From Phenylobacterium sp. Root700 (lineage in GTDB: Bacteria; Pseudomonadota; Alphaproteobacteria; Caulobacterales; Caulobacteraceae): DNA of 51,124 bases. Numbering within the stretch: position 1 is the stretch's first letter; each line of letters starts with the position of its first letter. Location: contig NZ_LMHT01000032.1 in assembly GCF_001429025.1 (NCBI RefSeq), positions 71,862 to 122,985 of the forward strand, written 5' to 3'. The notes under the pieces were generated by a model, which saw only the letters and a program-made list of their open reading frames with translations, had not been told where the DNA came from and made no database searches. Position numbers and translations under genes: made by a program. This document shows positions 1 to 7,787 of this stretch, piece by piece.

Positions 1-121
1 GGGGGAGGATCTTGAACTGCCGGAAAACCGATGGTTGTGCGGTGTCAAAGCCTCGTCTACAGCTACCGTCGTTCCGCGAACATGTTTCGCGGCTGAGTTG
101 GATTTGATCTCGATGACCGGA

Positions 122-133
122 CTGTCCGGACAG
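122..133. promoter_or_regulatory. 12-bp palindrome upstream of ABC exporter operon
   Basis: CTGTCCGGACAG is a perfect palindrome about 95 bases before the start codon of the first gene. It could be an operator for the exporter operon, but nothing else supports this. I see no other convincing feature in bases 1-227; the short open frames there look like chance. Confidence 0.2.
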
Positions 134-227
134 ATGCGCAATGCTGGTGGGTACGGCCTCCCGTGCCTTTACCCGTTTGCATGCCTGCCTGCCGCCGTCC
201 GAACCCTCTCGAAGATCGAAGTCTCCC

Positions 228-1208
228 ATGTCAGCCGTCATCACCATCGCGAACCTTCGGAAGCGCTACAGCTACGCTAAGCGCGGGCGCGGCCTGCTTG
301 GCGGCTTCTCTCCCCAACATGTGAGCATCGACGCCGTCGACGGCGTGTCGTTCGAGGTCGGGCGCGGCGAGCGCGTGGCGGTGATCGGCCCCAACGGCGC
401 GGGCAAGTCCACCACCCTGAAAATCCTGTCGGGCATACTGGAGCCGACCTCCGGCGAGGCCAGCGTGCTGGGCCTGACGCCTTGGCGGGATCGCAAGGCG
501 CTGGCCTACAAGATCGGCGTGGTCTTCGGCCAACGCTCCCAGCTGTGGGGCGAACTGCCGGCCCGCGACAGCTTCAACCAACTCCGCCACATCTACGATC
601 AGGACAAGGCGGTGTTCGAGCGGCGGCTTGGTGAGATGGTCGAGCGCTTCGCCCTGGCTGACCTGCTGGATCAACCGGTGCACCGGATGTCGCTGGGCCA
701 ACGGATGCGCTGCGAGATCACCGCCAGCCTGTTGCACGGGCCGGGCCTGTTGTTCCTCGACGAGCCGACCATCGGGCTGGACGTCACCGCCAAGGCCGCG
801 ATCCGCGACTTCATTCGCGACCATGCGCGCGATCATGGCCAGACGGTGCTGCTGACCTCGCACGACACCCGCGACATCGAGCTGGTCTGCGACCGGGTGA
901 TCGTCGTCAACGCTGGCCAGGTGGTGGTGGACCAGCCGACCGGTCAACTGCGCAAGCGGTTCCTGGGGCGCAAGGTCGTCACGGTGCTGTCGGCCGGTCC
1001 GCAGATCGTCGTCGACCTGCCGGGCGTCACGCGCCGGGCCTCGGAGGCGCACGCCGTGGTTCTCGACGTCGACACCCGGTTGATCCGGGTCGAACAGGTC
1101 ATCACCGCCGCCCTGGCTCAGGGCGGGGTCGAGGACATCACCATCGAAGATCCTCCGATGGAGGACGTGATCCATGACATCTACGCATCTGCACTCGCGG
1201 TCCGTTGA
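228..1208 (+). CDS. ABC-2 type exporter, ATP-binding subunit
   Basis: A 326-residue ABC ATPase that should power an exporter formed with the two membrane proteins encoded directly downstream. Visible motifs are Walker A GPNGAGKST (near residue 53), a degenerate signature MSLGQRMR in place of LSGGQ, Walker B LLFLDEPTIGLD and the H-loop LLTSHDTRD. The single nucleotide-binding domain is followed by a C-terminal extension of about 90 residues, as in NatA-like ABC-2 ATPases. The frame opens at 141, but the first 29 residues do not look like an ABC protein; ATG 228 begins MSAVITIANLRKRY, the usual start of the fold. The gene overlaps the next one by 35 bases, which suggests translational coupling. 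The exported substrate cannot be read from the sequence. Confidence 0.88.
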   Translation: MSAVITIANLRKRYSYAKRGRGLLGGFSPQHVSIDAVDGVSFEVGRGERVAVIGPNGAGKSTTLKILSGILEPTSGEASVLGLTPWRDRKALAYKIGVVFGQRSQLWGELPARDSFNQLRHIYDQDKAVFERRLGEMVERFALADLLDQPVHRMSLGQRMRCEITASLLHGPGLLFLDEPTIGLDVTAKAAIRDFIRDHARDHGQTVLLTSHDTRDIELVCDRVIVVNAGQVVVDQPTGQLRKRFLGRKVVTVLSAGPQIVVDLPGVTRRASEAHAVVLDVDTRLIRVEQVITAALAQGGVEDITIEDPPMEDVIHDIYASALAVR

Positions 1209-2013
1209 GGCGGCGCACGCGGCCAGCGCGCTGCTGTCGGCCTTCCGGCTCGGCGTCGGCCAGACCCTGGCCGGATGGCCGGTGCTGGTCGGCCGCTGCA
1301 TCTTCTATGTGATCCTGCTGATCGTGCTCTCGGCCCTGTGGGACAAGGTCGCCGCCGAGCGGTTGCCCGGAACCCAGGCCGGCGACCTGCCGCCTGGCGG
1401 CCTGGCGCTCTATATCGGCGTGACCGAGTGGATCACCCTGGCGCTGCCGGCCGTGCACTTGAAGCTGGAGGACGATATCCGCTCCGGCGGATTGGAGCCG
1501 CACCTGCTGCGGCCCAAGTCGTATCTGGCCCAGACCTTCAGTCAGAGCCTAGGGGCGGCGGCGGTGCGTCTGACCGCCCTGGGCGTGACGGCGCTCGCCC
1601 TGCTGGCGGTCACGGGCCGAGAGCCGCCCGCCTTGGAGGCCTTCCCCTACATCGTGGTGTTGGGCGTTCTTGGCGTGGTCGTCGGCGTGTTGCTCTACGC
1701 CCTGGCGGGGCTGATGGCCTTCTGGGCGCGGCGGACCTTGCCGTTCCAGCTGGTGATCCAGAAGCTGATGTTCCTGCTGGGCGGGCTCTATGCGCCGGTG
1801 ACGCTCTATCCCGGGACGCTGGAGGGCGTGGCCAAGGCCTCGCCCTTCGCCGCCCACCTCTATTGGCCCAGCGCCCAGGCGATCGCGGCGTCGTGGCAGG
1901 GTTTTTTGACCGGCTTGGCTTGGCAGGGGCTGTGGATCGTCCTGCTGTCGCTGGCCTGCGTGCGGCTGTGGCGGGCTGGGCTGGCCAAGGTGCTGCGGGA
2001 GGGCGGGGTATGA
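1174..2013 (+). CDS. ABC-2 type exporter permease (first)
   Basis: A 279-residue inner-membrane protein with about six hydrophobic segments, including VGRCIFYVILLIVLSALW near residue 35 and stretches around residues 120-200. It resembles the ABC-2 (DUF990-like) permeases that occur in pairs beside one ATPase. ATG 1174 lies inside the upstream ATPase gene. The stop TGA overlaps the ATG of the next permease (ATGA, 2010-2013), so the three genes form one translationally coupled operon. A start further downstream cannot be excluded. Substrate unknown. Confidence 0.8.
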   Translation: MTSTHLHSRSVEAAHAASALLSAFRLGVGQTLAGWPVLVGRCIFYVILLIVLSALWDKVAAERLPGTQAGDLPPGGLALYIGVTEWITLALPAVHLKLEDDIRSGGLEPHLLRPKSYLAQTFSQSLGAAAVRLTALGVTALALLAVTGREPPALEAFPYIVVLGVLGVVVGVLLYALAGLMAFWARRTLPFQLVIQKLMFLLGGLYAPVTLYPGTLEGVAKASPFAAHLYWPSAQAIAASWQGFLTGLAWQGLWIVLLSLACVRLWRAGLAKVLREGGV

Positions 2014-2786
2014 TCGCGTTTGTGCGGCTCTACGCGCTGCAGGCCGCCGCCGCCGTGCGGATGTCCTTCGCCGACCGCGCCAATTTCGCCCTTCAGGTCG
2101 CTGGCATGTTCATCAACAACGCCGTGTTTCTGACGCTGTGGGTGCTGTTCTTCGCCGGCTTCAAGAGCGTCGGCGGCTGGGGGTTCGCCGACCTGGCGCT
2201 GCTCCTGGGGCTGATGATGACCATCGTCGGCCTCTGCGGCACGGTGTTCGGCGGCTATCGCGACATGGCGATCTCCGTCCTGCGCGGCGAACTGGACGCG
2301 CTGCTCACCCAGCCGAAGGGCCTGATCTCGCGGCTGCTCGCGCGCGAAAGCCTGGCTACGTCGTGGGGCGATCTGGCGGGCGGGATCATCGTCCTTGGCC
2401 TGTTCGCTGACCTTAAGCTAGCCGATCTGCCGCTATTGCTGGTCGCGCTGACGGCCGGCCTGACCGTCTACCTGTCGGCGGCGATCTCGTTCGCCAGCCT
2501 GGCCTTCTGGGCGTCCGGCGCGCGCAGCTTCGCTCGCGACCTGACCGACTTCACCCTGCTGTTCTCCAGCTATCCGGGATCGATCTACGAGGGGGCGGTC
2601 AAGGTGATCGCCTACAGCATCCTGCCCGCCGGCTTCGTGGTGATGGCGCCGGTTGAGATGCTGCGTGAACCGGGCGTTCGCAGCGTTGCGGTGGTGATCA
2701 GCGCCGCGTGCGGTTACGCGGCGCTGGCGGCCGGTTTCTTCCACCTGGGCCTCAAGCGTTATCGTCGCGGCGCTTCGGTTGCGTGA
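2010..2786 (+). CDS. ABC-2 type exporter permease (second)
   Basis: A 258-residue inner-membrane protein beginning MIAFVRLYALQAAAAVRMSF, with about six predicted membrane helices. The motif SSYPGSIYEG near residue 190 is typical of the second permease in these paired ABC-2 systems. The frame is open from 1275, but the part before 2010 is the shadow of the preceding gene; the ATGA overlap fixes the start. Together with the ATPase and first permease it should form a heteromeric exporter. Substrate unknown. Confidence 0.82.
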   Translation: MIAFVRLYALQAAAAVRMSFADRANFALQVAGMFINNAVFLTLWVLFFAGFKSVGGWGFADLALLLGLMMTIVGLCGTVFGGYRDMAISVLRGELDALLTQPKGLISRLLARESLATSWGDLAGGIIVLGLFADLKLADLPLLLVALTAGLTVYLSAAISFASLAFWASGARSFARDLTDFTLLFSSYPGSIYEGAVKVIAYSILPAGFVVMAPVEMLREPGVRSVAVVISAACGYAALAAGFFHLGLKRYRRGASVA

Positions 2787-2788
2787 AC

Positions 2789-2815
2789 CGGCCGGCGAAA
2801 TCGGCCGCATCTTTT
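2789..2815 (+). terminator. Candidate terminator after ABC exporter operon
   Basis: CGGCCG, a 7-base spacer and CGGCCG form a 6-bp GC stem just after the operon stop, followed by CATCTTTT. The T-run is short and each arm is itself self-complementary, so this is a moderate call. Confidence 0.4.
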
Positions 2816-2861
2816 GTGGTTCCGAGCTTGATTTTGAGCGCGAAGCCCGGTGGTTAGGCTC

Positions 2862-3896
2862 ATGAGAAGAGGCGCCAAGATCACCGTGGCCGGAGCCGGC
2901 GCGCTGGGCCTGACGACGGCGCTGGCCCTGGCCGACGCTGGGGCGCAGGTCACGGTCTTCGATCCGGCCGGGCCGGCCGACAACGCCTCGGGCGTGGCGG
3001 CGGGCATGCTGGCCCCGGCCTTCGAGGCGGTGCTGGACGCCGCGACCGCCCCGCAGTTCGATCTGCTCGGCGCCGCGCGCGACCTGTGGCCGGCGCTGGA
3101 GGCGCGGATCGGCGTGAGGATCGATCGGTCCGGCGCGGTGGCGGTGGGCGAAACCGATTATCTGGCGCGGACCGAGGCGGGCCTGCGGACTCTGGGCCTG
3201 CATCCCACCGAACTCGAACGCCGCGCCCTGGACGGTCTTGCTCCGGGCCTGGCGCCGCGCTGGACGCGCGGCTTCCTGGTGCGTGAGGACTGGCGGATTG
3301 AGGCGGGCCAGACCCTGGCCGCCCTGCGCCGCGCCGCGCAGGCGGCGGGCGTGGTGTTTCGCCCAGAGCGGGCCACGGGTTTTGAGGGCGGCGAGCGGCT
3401 GGTGATCGCTACCGGCAATGGCCGCGACCTGGCGGTGGTGGCGCCGGAGCTGGCCAATCTCTCGCCGATCAAGGGCCACATCCTGCGCGCGCGCGCGGCC
3501 CATGACGGCGTCGTCGTGCGCGGGCAGGGCGCCTATGTGACCGGCGCGCCGGGCGACCTGACCATCGGCGCCACCATGCAGGCAGGCCTGGATGACCGCT
3601 CCGTCGAGCCGGGCCAGGTCGACGCCTTGCGAGCCGCCGGGACCCGGCTGTTCCCGGCCTTTGCGAGCGCTGACTTCACCGCCGAGACCGGCGTCCGCGC
3701 CGCGACGCCGGACGGCTTGCCGATGGTCGGACGCGGACGTCACAACGGCGTCCTGCTGGCGGTCGGCGCGCGCCGCAACGGTTGGCTGCTGGCCCCGCTG
3801 GTCGCCAGGCTGATCGTGGCTTGCGTGACGGAGGGGGAAGTTGGCCCCTATGCCGAGCGGCTGAACCCGGCGAGGTTCAACGCCGCCGGCAAGTAG
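2862..3896 (+). CDS. thiO: FAD-dependent amine/glycine oxidase, ThiO-like
   Basis: A 344-residue member of the DAO flavoprotein family. The N-terminal dinucleotide-binding motif is VAGAGALGLTTALALADAGA, followed by the second family block ASGVAAGMLAPAFE near residue 45. A C-terminal block, GVRAATPDGLPMVG then GARRNGWLLAPL, is typical of glycine oxidase ThiO, which converts glycine to the imine needed for the thiazole of thiamine. No other thiamine gene and no TPP-riboswitch-like leader are visible nearby, so a different amine or D-amino-acid substrate remains possible. The frame opens with GTG 2850; ATG 2862 is preferred because it begins just before the FAD motif. It ends 12 bases before the acyl-CoA dehydrogenase and may be co-transcribed with it. 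Confidence 0.72.
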   Translation: MRRGAKITVAGAGALGLTTALALADAGAQVTVFDPAGPADNASGVAAGMLAPAFEAVLDAATAPQFDLLGAARDLWPALEARIGVRIDRSGAVAVGETDYLARTEAGLRTLGLHPTELERRALDGLAPGLAPRWTRGFLVREDWRIEAGQTLAALRRAAQAAGVVFRPERATGFEGGERLVIATGNGRDLAVVAPELANLSPIKGHILRARAAHDGVVVRGQGAYVTGAPGDLTIGATMQAGLDDRSVEPGQVDALRAAGTRLFPAFASADFTAETGVRAATPDGLPMVGRGRHNGVLLAVGARRNGWLLAPLVARLIVACVTEGEVGPYAERLNPARFNAAGK

Positions 3897-3908
3897 GGGA
3901 TAGGCGTC

Positions 3909-5078
3909 ATGAGCGGTTTCTGGCTGAGCGACGAACAACAGGCGATCGTCGAGAGCGTCACCCGCCTTTGCGCCGGTTTCGACGCCGAGTACTGGCGCCG
4001 GACCGACGAGACCGGCGAATTTCCCGAGGCCTTCGTCGCGGCCATGGCGGCTGGCGGCTGGCTGGGCGCGGCCATGCCGATCAGCCTGGGCGGCGCGGGG
4101 CTTGGTTTGACGGAAGCGGCCCTGGTCATGCAGGCGGTCGCCCAGTCCGGCGCGGGGTTTTCCGGGGCCAGCGCCGTCCACCTGAACATCTTCGGCCCCA
4201 TGCCGATCGCCAAGTTCGGCTCCGAGGCCCTGAAGCAACGGGCGATCCCGCGGCTGATCTCCGGCGAAGACAAGATTTGCATCGGCATCACCGAGCCGGA
4301 CTCCGGTCTCGACACCACCAGCCTGACCACCAAGGCGGTGCGCACCAACGACGGCTATGTGATCTCGGGCCGCAAGGTGTGGACGACCATGGCCCAGCGC
4401 GCGACCAAGATGCTGATCATCGCCCGCACCACGCCAAAGGATCAGGTCAAGAAGTCCACCGAGGGCCTCAGCCTGTTCTACACCGACTTCGACCGCAGCA
4501 AGATCTCGGCGACGGTGATCCCGAAGATGGGCCGCAAGGCGGTCGAGTCGAACGCGGTGTTCATCGACAACTTGGAGATCCCGGCTGACGATCTGATCGG
4601 CGAGGAGGGGCGGGGCTTCTACTACCTGCTGGAGGGGCTGAACCCCGAACGGGTGCTGTTCGGGGCCGAGGCCGTGGGCCTGGGCCGCGCGGCGCTGGCG
4701 CGGGCCACGACCTACGCCAAGGAGCGCGTGGTGTTCGGGCGTCCTATCGGTCAGAACCAGGGCGTCGCCCATCCGCTGGCCAAGGCCTGGGCGGAGCTGG
4801 AGGCGGCGAACCTGATGGCCTTCAAGGCCGCGGCGCTCTACGACGCCGGCCGCGAATGTGGGGCCGAGGCCAACGCCGCCAAGTACCTGGGCGGGGAGGC
4901 GGGGTTCAACGCCTGCGAAGCCTCGGTGCTGGCGCACGGCGGCATGGGCTACGCCAAGGAGTTCGACGTCGAGCGCTACTTCCGTGAGGCGATGATCGCC
5001 CGGATCGCGCCGATCAGCCGCGAGATGGTGATGAACTACATCGCCGAGCGCGTGCTGGGCCTGCCCAAGAGCTACTAA
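3909..5078 (+). CDS. Acyl-CoA dehydrogenase
   Basis: A 389-residue flavoenzyme that should oxidise acyl-CoA to trans-2-enoyl-CoA in fatty-acid or branched-chain catabolism. The family order is complete: an N-terminal helical domain, the FAD-binding block ITEPDSGLDTTSLTTKA near residue 120, the middle beta domain with VPKMG-like IPKMGRKAVES, and the C-terminal helical domain with RVVFGRPIGQNQGV and a closing YFREAMIARIAPISREM stretch. The length is usual for the family. The chain-length specificity cannot be told. It follows the ThiO-like gene by 12 bases and is convergent with the TonB-like gene. Confidence 0.9.
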   Translation: MSGFWLSDEQQAIVESVTRLCAGFDAEYWRRTDETGEFPEAFVAAMAAGGWLGAAMPISLGGAGLGLTEAALVMQAVAQSGAGFSGASAVHLNIFGPMPIAKFGSEALKQRAIPRLISGEDKICIGITEPDSGLDTTSLTTKAVRTNDGYVISGRKVWTTMAQRATKMLIIARTTPKDQVKKSTEGLSLFYTDFDRSKISATVIPKMGRKAVESNAVFIDNLEIPADDLIGEEGRGFYYLLEGLNPERVLFGAEAVGLGRAALARATTYAKERVVFGRPIGQNQGVAHPLAKAWAELEAANLMAFKAAALYDAGRECGAEANAAKYLGGEAGFNACEASVLAHGGMGYAKEFDVERYFREAMIARIAPISREMVMNYIAERVLGLPKSY

Positions 5079-5093
5079 GCAGGCCCCTGCCGC

Positions 5094-5777
5094 CTAGCCG
5101 CCGAGGTTGAAGCGGATCGGGATGCGGACGCTGGCCCCGTCGACGGGCTGGCCGTCCTGCGTCTGCGGGCTCATCTTGAAGTAGGGCGCGAGCCGTAGGG
5201 CCGCCTTGCCGAAGCCTTCGCCCTCCGGCGTCTCGCCGACCACGCTGCAGCCGCTGAGCGTGCCCGCGGCGCCGACCGTGCAGGCCAGGACGGCCTGGCC
5301 GCCGATCTCACGCCGCAGAGCGCTGTCCGGATAGAAGCGGGCGTATTCGCGTGCGCCGGGCCTGGCCAGCCAGTCGGGCGCGCGGACGACCGGCTTGGCG
5401 ACAGGCGGCGCCGGCGGCGTGGGGGCGAGGCCGGCGACCGGGCCTTCAGGCGGTGGAGCCGGAACCGGAGCTGGCGCCATGGGGATCGGCGTCGGGATCG
5501 GGAAGCTGTCTGTGATCGGGGCCGCCACCCTCGGCGAGACCTTCGGCGTCGGGGTCGGCAAGGGCTCGATCTTCGGCCGAGGCGTGAAGGTCTGCACGTT
5601 GATGATCGGGCCTTCGGGCACGACGACCGGCTCCGGCGGGGCCCAGGTCTGCACGGCGAGATAGACGGCCAGGCCGCCATGGACCGCGATCGACGCGATG
5701 ATGGCGATCTTGACCGCCGGCGAGCGCGGCCGGCGTTCGGGCCTTCCGAAAACAGGCAGGAATTGGCGAATAACCAT
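5094..5777 (-). CDS. TonB-like energy transducer
   Basis: A 227-residue TonB family protein, which transmits the proton-motive force to outer-membrane receptors. A basic N-terminus precedes one membrane helix (about residues 23-42). A proline-rich periplasmic spacer follows (residues 45-135, many Pro and PxP repeats). The C-terminal TonB domain contains [23 protein letters not shown] 5777 has a strong GGGAGGT ribosome site. A TonB-dependent receptor on the same strand lies 2 kb away, beyond a divergent kinase gene. No exbB/exbD are in the window. Confidence 0.85.
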   Translation of the reverse strand: MVIRQFLPVFGRPERRPRSPAVKIAIIASIAVHGGLAVYLAVQTWAPPEPVVVPEGPIINVQTFTPRPKIEPLPTPTPKVSPRVAAPITDSFPIPTPIPMAPAPVPAPPPEGPVAGLAPTPPAPPVAKPVVRAPDWLARPGAREYARFYPDSALRREIGGQAVLACTVGAAGTLSGCSVVGETPEGEGFGKAALRLAPYFKMSPQTQDGQPVDGASVRIPIRFNLGG

Positions 5778-5949
5778 GGCGACCTCCCTTTCTTTGTTTC
5801 GTCACCGAAACAAAGGGTCGCGCCGAGATCGTGGCCGGAGCTTGACCGTGGCGCAGCTGAACCATGGCGAGAGGGCGACCATTCCAAGTGGTATTTTCGT
5901 TGGGGCGTTAATCTAGGTTCAACCGCGACGTGCGAGAAGAACCTCCATA

Positions 5950-7767
5950 TTGGGGGAGGGCGCGGTCATTCGCAGGGAACAATCGCGTCAGGACTCCGTC
6001 CTGTCTCAGGAACTCGCGGGCGTGTTCGCCCCTATCGTCCAAGGCTTTCTGGGCGTGCTGGGGCTGTACTACTGCGTCGTGACTGTCGCCCATGGGTTCG
6101 ATGAGCAGGGCTGGAACCTAGCGGTTCTGGCTGGTCTATCGGCTATCACGGCGGTCATGGTGCTTGGCTTTGCGTGGTTGGTGCGGCGCGGCGAGCGACG
6201 CCTGACCCGGATCGAGGCCATGGTGCTGGCGGCCAATATCGCCGTCCTGGCCAATGTCGTCGTCTATCTGTCGATCCACTATCAGGAACACAAACTCTCC
6301 TATTTCGTGGTGATGTCGCTGGCCTTCGCCACGGCCAGCCCGACCCGGCGGACGGCCTATCCCAGCGTCGCGGCGGCCCTGGCCTGCATGTGGCTGATGG
6401 CGACGCAGTCCTCGCCGGAGGTGCGCAACCAGTACACCTTCATCGGTCTGGCGGCGGGGTTCGCGGCCACCGGCATGTCGTCGCTGATGCGCGGCGCGGT
6501 GATGCGCGAACTGAAGGCCCGTCTGGCCGCCGAAGCCCTGAACCGCCAGATCGAGCTGGAACTGGCGCGCAACACCGAACTGCGTCGCCACGCCCAGGAC
6601 CTGGCCGAGCGGGAACAGGCGGCCAATCGCACCAAGAGCGAATTCCTGGCTATGATCACCCACGAACTGCGCACGCCGCTGAACGGCGTGCTGGGCATGG
6701 CCCAGGCCATGTCGTTGGATGAGATGAGCGCGGGGCAACGCGCGCGGCTGGAGACGATCCAGGCCTCGGGCCAGGTGCTGCTGTCGACCGTCAACGACGT
6801 GCTGGACATCTCCAAGATCGAGACCGGTCAGCTGGAGCTGGAGCCGGGCGCCTTCGACCTGGAGAGCTGGGCCGAAGACCTGGCCGAACTCTATCGCGGC
6901 CTGGCCCTGGAGAAGGGCCTGGCGTTCAATTTCGAGATCGCGCCCAGCGCTCGCGGATGGCGGATCGGCGACGCCGCGCGGCTGCGGCAGGTGCTCAACA
7001 ACCTGTTGTCGAACGCCCTGAAGTTCACTGAACAAGGCGCGATCACCACCCGGATCGACTGCGATGGAGATCTGCTGAGCGTCAGCGTGCTCGACACCGG
7101 CATCGGCTTCGCCGCCGTCGACAGCGCCGCGTTGTTCGAGATGTTCGTCCAGGCCGACGCCTCGTCGACCCGGCGGTTCGGCGGGGCCGGCCTGGGCCTG
7201 GCGATCTGCCGGGAGATCCTTCATCTGATGGGCGGCCAGATCAGCGCGACCGGCGCGCCTGGCCGCGGCGCCTGCTTCGCCTTCAGCGTCCCCTTGAGGG
7301 TGACGTCGGCGCCGGCGGACGCTCAGGCGCGGGCCGAGCCCCAGGGCCTGGACCGCGCAAGGGTGCTGGTCGCCGACGACAATCCGACCAACCGGCTGGT
7401 CGCCCAAACGTTGCTGGCTCAGTTCGGCCTCGACGTGTCGGCGGTGGCTTCGGGCGCCGAGGCCCTGGAGGCGTGGGAGACCGCGACCTGGGACGCGATC
7501 TTCATGGATATCCACATGCCGGTGATGGACGGCCTGACCGCGGCCACCAAGATCCGCGCGCGGGAGCGGGCCAAGGGGCGAGCGCGAACCCCGATCATCG
7601 CCCTGACCGCCAGTGTCCAGGCCTATGAGATCGAGGCCTACTTCTCCGCCGGCATGGACGACTATCTCGCCAAGCCCATCGAGATGGAGCGCCTGCTGGC
7701 GGTGCTGCAGGCCGCTCTCGACCCGCAGGCCGAGAGCGCTGAGCTGAAGACGGCCATCGCCAGCTAG
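5950..7767 (+). CDS. Membrane hybrid histidine kinase with receiver domain
   Basis: A 605-residue hybrid sensor kinase. About six hydrophobic segments in residues 25-185 form the sensor and membrane region. A coiled-coil-like linker follows at 190-230. The HisKA domain has phosphoacceptor His238 in MITHELRTPLNG. The ATPase domain shows the N box LNNLLSNALKF, G1 DTGIGF and G2 GGAGLGLAIC. The C-terminal receiver has acidic residues in VADDN, Asp520 in FMDIHMPVMDG and the conserved KP near the end. The start is TTG 5950, with AGAAG upstream; no in-frame ATG lies near it. The receiver makes it a phosphorelay kinase needing an Hpt partner; an orphan Hpt gene sits at about 18.4 kb. The signal sensed is unknown. 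Confidence 0.88.
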   Translation: MGEGAVIRREQSRQDSVLSQELAGVFAPIVQGFLGVLGLYYCVVTVAHGFDEQGWNLAVLAGLSAITAVMVLGFAWLVRRGERRLTRIEAMVLAANIAVLANVVVYLSIHYQEHKLSYFVVMSLAFATASPTRRTAYPSVAAALACMWLMATQSSPEVRNQYTFIGLAAGFAATGMSSLMRGAVMRELKARLAAEALNRQIELELARNTELRRHAQDLAEREQAANRTKSEFLAMITHELRTPLNGVLGMAQAMSLDEMSAGQRARLETIQASGQVLLSTVNDVLDISKIETGQLELEPGAFDLESWAEDLAELYRGLALEKGLAFNFEIAPSARGWRIGDAARLRQVLNNLLSNALKFTEQGAITTRIDCDGDLLSVSVLDTGIGFAAVDSAALFEMFVQADASSTRRFGGAGLGLAICREILHLMGGQISATGAPGRGACFAFSVPLRVTSAPADAQARAEPQGLDRARVLVADDNPTNRLVAQTLLAQFGLDVSAVASGAEALEAWETATWDAIFMDIHMPVMDGLTAATKIRARERAKGRARTPIIALTASVQAYEIEAYFSAGMDDYLAKPIEMERLLAVLQAALDPQAESAELKTAIAS

Positions 7768-7787
7768 CGAGGGCCGTCGCCGGCGTC

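Noticed and set aside
2787..2861. TPP riboswitch before the thiO-like gene
   Set aside because: The 75-base gap contains no CUGAGA-type core; only a terminator-like hairpin is seen.
2433..4937. 834-codon open frame on the minus strand
   Set aside because: It is antisense to the thiO-like and acyl-CoA dehydrogenase genes, shows no recognisable domain and is rich in Arg, Gly, Ala and Gln, as expected of shadow frames in GC-rich DNA.
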